Below, piece after piece: positions 44,243-51,969 of a DNA stretch of 64,000 nucleotides. A program made the position numbers and the translations under genes. The notes under the pieces were generated by a model. The model searched no databases and was not told where the DNA came from. It saw only the letters and a list, made by a program, of their open reading frames with translations. The stretch lies in the NCBI RefSeq assembly GCF_046035435.1, contig NZ_JBFNFH010000008.1. One strand, 5' to 3'. Each line of letters begins with the position of its first letter. Position 1 is the first letter of the stretch. Source of the DNA: Helcococcus bovis (GTDB lineage Bacteria > Bacillota > Clostridia > Tissierellales > Peptoniphilaceae).

Positions 44243-45520
44243 TTAATCTAAATATTTTAATAGTTCTCTTATTAAATAAAGCGACCCACACCATAATATC
44301 AAATCGTCTTCGCTTGCCAAAGACTTAGTGTATTGAAATGCTTCAAAATTATTTGATATAACTTTTATATTAATTTCATACTCTTTTATGATTTCATTTA
44401 ATTCTGTTTCAGAATAATTTCTGCCCGGATAATCCACTGTTGTAACGATAAGTTCATCTGATATTTTTGATAAAGCTGATAAAGCATAAGATATATCTTT
44501 ATCTTTTAACATACTAAATCCTACTATAAGTCTATTAAATTTTAAGCAATTAATTGTATCTATCAAACTAATGATTGATTCTTTATTATGTGCTCCATCA
44601 AATATAATTTTAGGATTTTTAGATACTACTTCCAAGCGTCCGGTATTTCTAGCTAAATATATCCCATCATATATATCTTTTTCTGAAATCTCATAATTAT
44701 TTTTCAGATAATCTATAACCGTTAATGCTAATGCCGCATTGTATACCTGATGTTTGCCAATAAGACACGATTTCATATTTTTATAAGTTCTAAAATTAAA
44801 CACATTCTCAACTTCAGATATTTTAAGTATGTCAATTTCAGAAATTGAGAATGTATTAAACTCACAATTTAATTTAATGGCTTTTTGTTCAAAAATTTTG
44901 TGTACAGTATCAATTTGAGGATACATAAACACAGAACAATTATTTTTTATTATACCTGCTTTATTTTCTGCTATATCTTCTATTGTATTACCTAAAACAT
45001 TTTGATGATCTTTTGAAATTGTCACAATAACTGATGCAATAGGCTTTTTTATTATATTAGTTGAATCAAGTTTTCCTCCAAGCCCAACTTCAACTACTGC
45101 AAAATCAACGTTTTGATCATAAAAATATTTATACATAATAGATGTTATAATTTCAAAATATGTTATAAACTTTCCATTTTTTTCCATAGCATCGATGATT
45201 AAAATTAGTTTATTTATATATTTTATAAATAACTTTTCAGACATTTGAACCCCATTTATTTTAAATGAATCTGTTATATCATTCATATATGGGGAAGTAA
45301 ATAAACCACATTTATATTTTCTAGATAATACTGATGCTAAAAAATTGGATGTAGACCCTTTTCCATTTGTTCCTGCTATATGTATTACTTTAATTTTATC
45401 TTGAGGATTATCTAATTTATCTAACAAATATTTTATATTGTCCAAGTTAAATTTCCCTTTTGATCCTCCTTTTAAATACAACCAATCTAAGCAACTATTT
45501 ATATCATAAAATTTTTGCAT
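44243..45520 (-). CDS. folC: Folylpolyglutamate synthase / dihydrofolate synthase
   Basis: 425 residues. Mur-ligase-like ATPase with HIAGTNGKGSTS (P-loop), FTSPYMNDITDSF, the EVGLGGKLDSTN segment and the C-terminal FDGAHNKES. It adds glutamates to folate so that it is retained in the cell. The divergent neighbour is the folate transporter subunit folT, so the pair forms a salvage unit: uptake then trapping. Confidence 0.92.
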   Translation of the reverse strand: MQKFYDINSCLDWLYLKGGSKGKFNLDNIKYLLDKLDNPQDKIKVIHIAGTNGKGSTSNFLASVLSRKYKCGLFTSPYMNDITDSFKINGVQMSEKLFIKYINKLILIIDAMEKNGKFITYFEIITSIMYKYFYDQNVDFAVVEVGLGGKLDSTNIIKKPIASVIVTISKDHQNVLGNTIEDIAENKAGIIKNNCSVFMYPQIDTVHKIFEQKAIKLNCEFNTFSISEIDILKISEVENVFNFRTYKNMKSCLIGKHQVYNAALALTVIDYLKNNYEISEKDIYDGIYLARNTGRLEVVSKNPKIIFDGAHNKESIISLIDTINCLKFNRLIVGFSMLKDKDISYALSALSKISDELIVTTVDYPGRNYSETELNEIIKEYEINIKVISNNFEAFQYTKSLASEDDLILWCGSLYLIRELLKYLD

Positions 45521-45633
45521 TGTTCCCCCTTGTAATTTTAAATTGATTTTATATAATTTATTATATCAGAATTTTTAAAATATTTACGGAACACATATTT
45601 TAATTTGACTAATATTATATAAGGAGTATTTAT

Positions 45634-46158
45634 ATGAAATCAAAATTTAATCTACAATCTTTAATTATGGCAACTTTACTTACGGCTATATCAATTATTT
45701 TAACAAGATTTTTATCTTTTTATTTAACACCAAATATGAGAATAGGCATAGGTTCCCTTCCTATAATTTTTAGCGGTGCAGTATTAGGTCCTTTTTTAGG
45801 TGCCTTAACAGGTGTAGTAGCGGATTTAATAGGTATAATGATTAACCCGGGAGGTGTTCCTCATCTAGGATTTACATTATCATCAACACTTACAGGATTA
45901 ATTCCGGGAATTATATTTTTTATAATATTCAATAAAAATAATGAAAATCAAAATTTAAAAATATTATTAACTAATCTGTTTATTTTTGGATTTATAAATC
46001 TTATTCTTAACAGTATATGGTTAAGTCAATTAAGCAGTTTAAGTATTTGGTTTTTAATTATATCACGTCTGCCAAAAATTCTTATAGAATCAGTATTTAC
46101 AGGAATACTATTAAAATTATTACTAAACAAAAAAGTTACACTACTTTTAAATCAATAA
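45634..46158 (+). CDS. folT: Folate ECF transporter S component
   Basis: 174-residue membrane protein with about six spans. The conserved start of FolT proteins is present (LSFYLTPNMRIGIGSLPI, then GAVLGPFLGALTGVVADLIG). It binds folate and works with the shared ECF module (EcfA, EcfA', EcfT), not found in this window. AAGGAGTATTTAT precedes the ATG. Divergence from folC by 113 bp suggests shared control; I see no riboswitch there. Confidence 0.9.
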   Translation: MKSKFNLQSLIMATLLTAISIILTRFLSFYLTPNMRIGIGSLPIIFSGAVLGPFLGALTGVVADLIGIMINPGGVPHLGFTLSSTLTGLIPGIIFFIIFNKNNENQNLKILLTNLFIFGFINLILNSIWLSQLSSLSIWFLIISRLPKILIESVFTGILLKLLLNKKVTLLLNQ

Positions 46159-46200
46159 ATCTTGTTAGATAATAATAGATATGTGACAAAAAAATAAAAA

Positions 46201-46267
46201 ATAGGAAGCTATTTGGTAATATAAGTTTAAGCAAAAAAATAAATTATCAGAAAGAAAGGCTTCCTAT
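46201..46267. repeat. Inverted repeat ATAGGAAGC...GCTTCCTAT
   Basis: A perfect 9-bp inverted repeat (46201-46209 and 46259-46267) with a 49-bp A/T-rich interval. It sits where the neighbouring membrane protein gene breaks off and may be the scar of a deleted element, or a weak terminator for folT. Confidence 0.4.
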
Positions 46268-46558
46268 GAAAACTAGTATAACAGAAGAAATTAGATTTAA
46301 TCCAAATAGTGAAAATTTAATACTAAAGTGAATCAATATCATAAAAATTGTAGTTAATCCAAAAATTCTATTATATTTTATGATAGGTTTTAATATTTTT
46401 GGAAATATTTTATTATTTTTTATTTTCTCTCTATAATTTTTGTTTATGAATTTTAGAATATAGTTTAATAATGCTAAACCATAAAATAATAATATTAAAA
46501 GACCAAATAATCCTCCTAGTTTATCCAGATTCCCCTTCTTAAAATTATACAAATACAT
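46247..46558 (-). pseudogene. Truncated membrane protein (cytochrome b561/DUF4405-like N-terminal part)
   Basis: 103 residues with three hydrophobic spans and the pattern LLNYILKFINKNYREK, then ILKPIIKYNRIFGLTTIFMILIHF. The intramembrane His and the paired spans resemble the start of ferric-reductase or cytochrome b-like membrane proteins. The frame ends inside the inverted repeat at 46259-46267, before the expected remaining spans, so it is likely cut short. No good ribosome binding site is visible. Confidence 0.4.
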
Positions 46559-46582
46559 ATCCTTTTATTTTAAAATAAAAAA

Positions 46583-46600
46583 TGTGGAGAAAATTCCACA
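46583..46600 (-). terminator. Terminator of the pfl-crp operon
   Basis: Minus strand: stem TGTGGA/TCCACA with a 6-base loop, then TTTTTTATTTTAAAA, just past the Crp/Fnr-type gene. Confidence 0.8.
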
Positions 46601-46605
46601 AATTT

Positions 46606-47313
46606 TTAAACTAATATATTTTCAATTTTTTCATAATCTTTTATCAAGATTTTTCCTCTTGAAACAAGACTCAAAATACCTTCTTCTTCAAATTGATTTA
46701 ATTTTCTACTCATAGTTTCTCTTGATACCCCTGCTAAAGAACCTAATTCTTCTTGTGTAATATTGTATTTTATTAAAATACCTTTATCAGTTTCTTTTCC
46801 GTAAAGATTTACTAGAGTTTTTAATAATTTTGCAACTCTTACATCTGTACTTATTACAGAAAGTCTATCAATTAAATCTTCAGCTTTTCTTATTCTTTCA
46901 TATGATTGTTCTAATACTTTGGTTATAAATTCTATATTATGTTTTAAAACGTTATTAACATCATAAGAAGATATGGTCAAAACTGTAGTTTTATTTAATG
47001 CATAAGCAGTATATTCATATCGATCGCCCGATAAAATATTATGTCCCCCTACAAAATCTCCTGGTTCGTAAATATACAAAATTTGCTCTTTTCCATCAGA
47101 CATTATTTTTGATATTTTCATTTCACCATCTAAAATGATGTACATTTTGTCCGCTGGATCAAAAGATCTAAATATAGGTTCACCTTTGCTATATTCTATG
47201 ATATAGAAATCTGATTTAATACGTAAAAATTCCTCTTCTGACAATGAGTCTAGAAGAGGAATTTTTTTATAATTTAATTTTCCTTGTGTAAATAATTCTT
47301 TTAAATATTTCAT
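46606..47313 (-). CDS. Crp/Fnr-family transcriptional regulator
   Basis: 235 residues. N-terminal cyclic-nucleotide-binding-fold domain (about 20-140) and C-terminal Crp-type winged helix with ITQEELGSLAGVSRETMSRKL as recognition region. The Arg-Glu-x3-Arg pattern in SRETMSR is that of Crp, which reads TGTGA/TCACA. There is no Cys anywhere in the protein, so it cannot hold an FNR-type Fe-S cluster; its signal is unknown. It lies 28 bp after pflA in the same direction and may be co-transcribed. Matching palindromes precede pflB (50616-50631) and pdhA (37000-37047). Related regulators include Flp and ArcR types. Confidence 0.87.
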   Translation of the reverse strand: MKYLKELFTQGKLNYKKIPLLDSLSEEEFLRIKSDFYIIEYSKGEPIFRSFDPADKMYIILDGEMKISKIMSDGKEQILYIYEPGDFVGGHNILSGDRYEYTAYALNKTTVLTISSYDVNNVLKHNIEFITKVLEQSYERIRKAEDLIDRLSVISTDVRVAKLLKTLVNLYGKETDKGILIKYNITQEELGSLAGVSRETMSRKLNQFEEEGILSLVSRGKILIKDYEKIENILV

Positions 47314-47341
47314 AAATTCCTCTTAAGAATATATTACCATA

Positions 47342-48118
47342 TTATTTAGAAATTTTTCCAAGTTTTTGTCTTGTAGCTTTTCTACCCATAAGAATTATTT
47401 TTTTTGCAATCTCTGCATCTTGATTACTTAAAGCAGGAACTCCATCTAATGGATACTTAAATCCCAACTCTTTATATTTATCAACACCCATTGTGTGATA
47501 AGGAAGTACGTCAATTGCAGTTATATTGTCGTAATTACCAAGTAATTCACCTGTTTGATATAAAAATTCTTTATTGAATGTAATTCTAGGAACGATAACG
47601 TGTCTTATCCAAATATTCATACCATGATCATCCATAAATTTTAAGAATTTAATGATATTCTCATTTGAATGTCCTGTCAACACCTTATGTTGTCTAGGGT
47701 TTACATGTTTAATGTCTAACATTACTATGTCAGTAACTTCCATTAATTTTTCAAATTTTTTTATTAATTCAGGATCATTATCTCTAAAAGTAACTCCGCA
47801 TGTATCTAGACAAGTATGAATGTTTCTAGCATGACAAGCTTCGAAAAGGTCTAGTACAAAATCCATTTGTACTAGAGATTCTCCACCTGATAATGTTATA
47901 CCACCATCTTTTAAAAATGGGCGATAACTTTCATAATCATCTAAAACTTCTTTTACAGTCATTTCTTTACCGCCAAATGAAGCCCATGTATCTGGATTGT
48001 GGCAGTAAAGACATCTCATTGGACATCCTTGTAAAAATAATACATATCTGACACCTGGACCATCCACCGTACCGAAAGTTTCTTTAGAGTGTATATATCC
48101 AATGGTATCTAGATTCAT
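47342..48118 (-). CDS. pflA: Pyruvate formate-lyase activating enzyme
   Basis: 258-residue radical SAM enzyme. Cys32, Cys36 and Cys39 (GCPMRCLYCHNP) bind the Fe-S cluster. GGITLSGGESLVQ and the MLDIKHVNP segments match PflA, which makes the glycyl radical on pyruvate formate-lyase. Here the target Gly should be Gly54 of the small protein encoded just upstream. The start is one base after the stop codon of that small gene, so translation is coupled. Confidence 0.94.
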   Translation of the reverse strand: MNLDTIGYIHSKETFGTVDGPGVRYVLFLQGCPMRCLYCHNPDTWASFGGKEMTVKEVLDDYESYRPFLKDGGITLSGGESLVQMDFVLDLFEACHARNIHTCLDTCGVTFRDNDPELIKKFEKLMEVTDIVMLDIKHVNPRQHKVLTGHSNENIIKFLKFMDDHGMNIWIRHVIVPRITFNKEFLYQTGELLGNYDNITAIDVLPYHTMGVDKYKELGFKYPLDGVPALSNQDAEIAKKIILMGRKATRQKLGKISK

Positions 48119-48119
48119 A

Positions 48120-48359
48120 TTATAGTCCTCTGTGGAATGTTCTTGCGATTACGTCGTCTTGTTGTTCTTTTGTTAATTTTGTAAAGTTTACAGCATATCC
48201 TGAAACTCTAACTGTTAATTGTGGATATTTTTCTGGGTGAGCTTGTGCATCTAATAATGTTTCTTTATTAAATACATTAACGTTTAAGTGGTGTCCACCT
48301 TTTTCTACATATCCGTCTAACATTGATACTAAGTTATCTATTTGTGTTTTGTTTGCCAT
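48120..48359 (-). CDS. grcA: Stand-alone glycyl-radical domain of pyruvate formate-lyase (GrcA-like)
   Basis: 79 residues that match the last 80 residues of ordinary PFL and of YfiD/GrcA: LDGYVEKGGHHLNVNVFNKE, HPEKYPQLTVRVSGYAVNF with the radical-bearing Gly54, and the end DVIARTFHRGL. The PFL gene 54 bp upstream ends exactly before this domain, so the two together make one complete PFL. The start has its own ribosome binding site (AAAAGGAGAAAAATC). In Escherichia coli GrcA is a spare part that repairs oxygen-cut PFL. Here it looks like an obligate subunit, because the main protein has no glycyl-radical domain of its own. Confidence 0.92.
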   Translation of the reverse strand: MANKTQIDNLVSMLDGYVEKGGHHLNVNVFNKETLLDAQAHPEKYPQLTVRVSGYAVNFTKLTKEQQDDVIARTFHRGL

Positions 48360-48413
48360 GATTTTTTCTCCTTTTATTTTTTATTTTTATATTAATATAA
48401 ACTATTTAATTAA

Positions 48414-50558
48414 TTATTTTCCTTCTTCAGGATTAATATTTTTTAATGTAGGAATGCTACATGCGTTACCTACACAAGTATCAGTTACTCTTTCTAAATC
48501 TAAACTTTCTAAATCGATATCTACATCTAATTCATCTAAGTCTATTTCTCCAGCGAATACCTTGTTGTCTTTACCTAAAGCACCTGGGATGATTGAGAAT
48601 GTGTTACTAATACCATCTTGAGCATCTTTATATGGAATTTTTGCAACTGATGATAATGAAGCTAGAGCACCTGATGTATCTCTTCCGTGCATTGGGTTAG
48701 CACCTGGAGCAAATGGTTGTCCTAATCTTCTACCGTCAGGTGTGTTACCTGTTTTCTTACCATATACAACGTTTGATGTAATTGTTAAGATTGATGTTGT
48801 AGGTATACCATTTCTGTATGTTGGATGTTTTCTTACTTTTGCCATGAATGATTGTACAGCGTAAACAGCCATTTCATCTGCTCTGTCATCGTTGTTACCA
48901 TATTTAGGGAAGTCACCTTCTACTTCATAGTCAACTACGATTCCTTCTTCGTTTCTTATTGTTTTAACTTTTGCATATTTAATAGCTGATAATGAGTCTG
49001 CAACTACTGATAATCCAGCAATACCTGTTGCGAAATATCTCTTAACATCTCTATCATGTAGAGCCATTTGTACACTTTCATAAGCGTATTTATCGTGCAT
49101 GTAGTGGATTACGTTTAATGTATTTACATAAACACCAGCTAACCATTCCATCATATCTTCAAATCTTTCTTTAACTTCGTCAAATTCTAGATATTCTGAT
49201 GTTATTGGTCTGAATTTTGGTCCAATTTGTTTTAATAATTTTTCGTCAACACCGCCGTTAATAGCATATAATAGACATTTTGCTAAGTTTGCTCTAGCAC
49301 CAAAGAATTGCATTTCTTTACCAACTCTCATTGATGATACACAACATGCGATAGCATAGTCATCACCGTGAGTTTGTCTCATGATATCATCATTTTCGTA
49401 TTGGATTGATGATGTATCGATTGACATTTTAGCACAGAATTTCTTGAAGTTTTCTGGTAAATGTACTGACCATAATACTGTCAAGTTTGGTTCTGGTGAT
49501 GTACCTAAGTTTGCTAATGTGTGTAGGTATCTGAATGAGTTCTTTGTTACTAATGATCTTCCATCTAAACCAACACCAGCTAATGATTCTGTTACCCATG
49601 TTGGGTCTCCTGAGAATAAGTCGTTATATTCAGGTGTTCTTGCGAATTTAACCATTCTTAATTTCATGATGAAGTGGTCAATCATTTCTTGAGCTTCTTC
49701 TTCTGTAATTATACCTTCTCTTAAATCATGTTCAATATAGATATCTAGGAATGTTGATGTTCTACCTAAGCTCATTGCAGCTCCGTTTTGTTGTTTGATT
49801 GCTGCTAAGTAACCAAAGTATAACCATTGGATAGCTTCTTTAGCATTTTGTGCTGGTTGAGAGATATCGTATCCATAGATTTGACCTAATTCTTTTAGTT
49901 CTTTTAATGATGCAACTTGATCTCTTAATTCTTCTCTTAATCTAATGTTGTATTCTGACATGATTGGAGAAACTGAATCGATTTGTTGTAATTTATCTTC
50001 GATTAATCTATCAATACCATATAGAGCAACTCTTCTGTAGTCACCAATAATTCTACCTCTACCATATGCATCTGGTAAACCTGTTACAACACCAGATTTT
50101 CTTATTGCTCTCATTTCTGGAGTATAAACATCAAATACCCCTTGGTTATGTGTTTTTCTATATTCTGTGAAAATTTTATGTACTTCAGGATCTGGAGTAT
50201 AACCATATGATTCACATGATGATTCACTTACTCTTATTCCACCAAATGGTTGGAATGATCTTTTTAATGGTTTATCTGTTTGGAAACCTACAATTGTTTC
50301 TAATTCTTTGTTTAGGTATCCTGGTCCATGAGATGTTATTGTTGATACGATACTTGTATCCATATCTAAAACACCACCATTTTCTCTTTCTTGTTTGAAT
50401 AAGTCCATTACTTGAGCCCATAATTTATTTGTAGCTTCTGTTGGACCAGCTAAGAATGTATCATCACCCTTATATTCTGTGTAGTTTTTTTGGATGAAAT
50501 CTCTAACGTCTATTTCTTTTTTCCATTTTTCACCCAAAAATTTATCCCAAATTGTCAT
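48414..50558 (-). CDS. pflB: Pyruvate formate-lyase catalytic chain lacking the glycyl-radical domain
   Basis: 714 residues. It converts pyruvate and CoA to acetyl-CoA and formate. The PFL barrel is full length through NPDGRR-like TPDGRRLGQPFAPGANPMHGRD and the IPYKDAQDGISNTFSI segment, with the active-site pair Cys405-Cys406 (AIACCVSSM). After IPGALGKDN the normal glycyl-radical domain is missing. In its place is a 45-residue acidic tail (670-714) with Cys695 and Cys700 (TCVGNACSIP). The missing domain is the next gene. The first ATG follows AAGGAGGAATTGC. The promoter at 50589 carries a Crp/Fnr-type site centred about 41 bp before the expected start, as for anaerobically activated PFL genes. 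Confidence 0.93.
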   Translation of the reverse strand: MTIWDKFLGEKWKKEIDVRDFIQKNYTEYKGDDTFLAGPTEATNKLWAQVMDLFKQERENGGVLDMDTSIVSTITSHGPGYLNKELETIVGFQTDKPLKRSFQPFGGIRVSESSCESYGYTPDPEVHKIFTEYRKTHNQGVFDVYTPEMRAIRKSGVVTGLPDAYGRGRIIGDYRRVALYGIDRLIEDKLQQIDSVSPIMSEYNIRLREELRDQVASLKELKELGQIYGYDISQPAQNAKEAIQWLYFGYLAAIKQQNGAAMSLGRTSTFLDIYIEHDLREGIITEEEAQEMIDHFIMKLRMVKFARTPEYNDLFSGDPTWVTESLAGVGLDGRSLVTKNSFRYLHTLANLGTSPEPNLTVLWSVHLPENFKKFCAKMSIDTSSIQYENDDIMRQTHGDDYAIACCVSSMRVGKEMQFFGARANLAKCLLYAINGGVDEKLLKQIGPKFRPITSEYLEFDEVKERFEDMMEWLAGVYVNTLNVIHYMHDKYAYESVQMALHDRDVKRYFATGIAGLSVVADSLSAIKYAKVKTIRNEEGIVVDYEVEGDFPKYGNNDDRADEMAVYAVQSFMAKVRKHPTYRNGIPTTSILTITSNVVYGKKTGNTPDGRRLGQPFAPGANPMHGRDTSGALASLSSVAKIPYKDAQDGISNTFSIIPGALGKDNKVFAGEIDLDELDVDIDLESLDLERVTDTCVGNACSIPTLKNINPEEGK

Positions 50559-50588
50559 GCAATTCCTCCTTGTTATTTATTTATCTAT

Positions 50589-50631
50589 ATTATAACATTT
50601 AATTACTTATAAAAATGTGATCCACATCACA
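50589..50631 (-). promoter_or_regulatory. pflB promoter with Crp/Fnr-type site
   Basis: On the minus strand a TATAAT (50594-50589) lies about 30 bp before the pflB ATG. TGTGA-TCCACA-TCACA (50616-50631) is centred about 41.5 bp before the expected transcription start, the classic class II activation position. No strong -35 competes, in keeping with activator dependence. Confidence 0.8.
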
Positions 50632-50762
50632 ATAGCTGTATTTTTATAAAATTAAAAGCTATTTATTAAATAATTTTAATGTTTGTCTTAATTATATATC
50701 AAAAATATCAAAATGTGTAATTTAATCATATTTTTAAAATGATAATTTGTAAAATAAAAAAC

Positions 50763-50847
50763 TTTACATTAAAGGTAAAAGATGGTAAAATCTATATAAG
50801 AAATTTTAAGTTTATTTTTTTTATTACAAAAGTCAAAGAAGGACAAA
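50763..50847 (+). promoter_or_regulatory. ctsR promoter and CtsR operator
   Basis: TTTACA (50763-50768), 17-bp spacer, TAAAAT (50786-50791). AGTCAAA-GAA-GGACAAA (50831-50847) matches the CtsR heptad direct repeat with a 3-base spacer and ends at the base before the ATG. The operator contains the only ribosome binding site (GAAGGA), so repressor and ribosome would use the same stretch in DNA and RNA form. Confidence 0.85.
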
Positions 50848-51309
50848 ATGGGATTAACAACACAAATAGAAAAATTTTTACTTGATATGATGAGAGATAC
50901 AGAGAAAGAATTTATAGAAATAGGAAGAAATGAATTAGCAGAAAGATTTAATTGTGCTCCATCTCAAATAAATTACGTACTTACAACTCGTTTTACTCCA
51001 TATAAGGGATATTATGTTGAGAGTAGAAGAGGAGGAAGAGGGTATATAAAAATCATCAAGTTAGAAATGACAGAAGAACAATTGATAAATAAGATATTAA
51101 ATGGAACTATTGAAAAGACAATAACCTTAGATAAGGTTATGCATATTGTTAAAGGTCTTGTTCAAGAGGAAGTTTTAACAATAAAAGAGGCTTTAATTAT
51201 TCAGCATAGTTTGGATGATAATGCACTTAGACATATAGATACAAATGATAGAAGTTTAGTAAGAGCAAGTATATTTAAAAATATTTTACTTGCTTTAGTG
51301 AGAGATTAG
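50848..51309 (+). CDS. ctsR: CtsR transcriptional repressor of class III heat-shock genes
   Basis: 153 residues. Winged helix with RFNCAPSQINYVLTTRFTP and the diagnostic Gly-rich wing ESRRGGRGYIKI; the C-terminal four-helix dimerisation domain follows. It represses clp genes until heat or protein stress releases it. The operator directly before the start indicates self-regulation. First gene of a four-gene stress operon. Confidence 0.93.
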   Translation: MGLTTQIEKFLLDMMRDTEKEFIEIGRNELAERFNCAPSQINYVLTTRFTPYKGYYVESRRGGRGYIKIIKLEMTEEQLINKILNGTIEKTITLDKVMHIVKGLVQEEVLTIKEALIIQHSLDDNALRHIDTNDRSLVRASIFKNILLALVRD

Positions 51310-51318
51310 GAGGTAATT

Positions 51319-51969
51319 ATGCAATGTTTTAATTGTGGAAATGATGCTGATATGGAAGTTTTTATGATGATTAATGGAAAAATGAAAAAAATAAGCATAT
51401 GTAATGATTGTTACCAAGAACAATTAAAAAATATGGTGGATTCATTGAGTGATGAAAATGGAGAAATTGATCCAGAAGAAATTCAAAAGAAAATGTTTAA
51501 GTTTTTCAAGGATAATAAAGATGAATTTGAAAAATTTATAAGTGAAGCTATAAATGATGAAAACTTTGATATGAATAATTTGAATCCGGAAAATTTTGAT
51601 GTAACAGAGATGAATTTTGAAAATTCAGGAATAGATTTTTCAAGATTTAATGGAGATTTTAACGATATTTTCAAAGGTTTATCGGAAAATTCACAAACGT
51701 ATTTTAGAAATACTAAAAAAAGAGAAAAAGATGATTTTTATAATGAAATAAATAGAAAAGCTAAAGAAAATATTAATGTAAAGGATGATTTAAAGCAAGC
51801 TAGAGAAATTAGAATGTTAAAACATGCTGTTGAAAAGAAAAAAGAAGAGTTGAATTTACATTTGCAAAAAGAGGATTATTTAGCAGCTGCTACATCTAGA
51901 GATGAAATGCGAGAAATCAATAAAAAAATAATGATAATTAGACAATTACAAAAAGAGGTTAATAAATAA
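51319..51969 (+). CDS. mcsA: McsA-like zinc-finger adaptor protein
   Basis: 216 residues. N-terminal zinc site Cys3/Cys6 and Cys28/Cys31, a long acidic Asn/Asp/Glu-rich middle (about 50-140) and a C-terminal UvrB/UvrC-type coiled motif (HAVEKKKEELNLHLQKEDY). In Bacillus McsA activates the arginine kinase McsB. No mcsB follows here: clpC starts at the mcsA stop codon. Its partner in this organism may be ClpC or CtsR directly. Confidence 0.85.
   Translation: MQCFNCGNDADMEVFMMINGKMKKISICNDCYQEQLKNMVDSLSDENGEIDPEEIQKKMFKFFKDNKDEFEKFISEAINDENFDMNNLNPENFDVTEMNFENSGIDFSRFNGDFNDIFKGLSENSQTYFRNTKKREKDDFYNEINRKAKENINVKDDLKQAREIRMLKHAVEKKKEELNLHLQKEDYLAAATSRDEMREINKKIMIIRQLQKEVNK

Noticed and set aside
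45521..45633. Folate (THF) riboswitch between folC and folT
   Set aside because: The 113-bp spacer is almost entirely A/T and lacks the conserved GC-rich helices of THF riboswitches.
48360..48413. Frameshift or sequencing error explaining the split PFL
   Set aside because: The gap contains a good ribosome binding site and AT-rich non-coding sequence, and PflB carries a long extra tail. A single base change would not join the two proteins.
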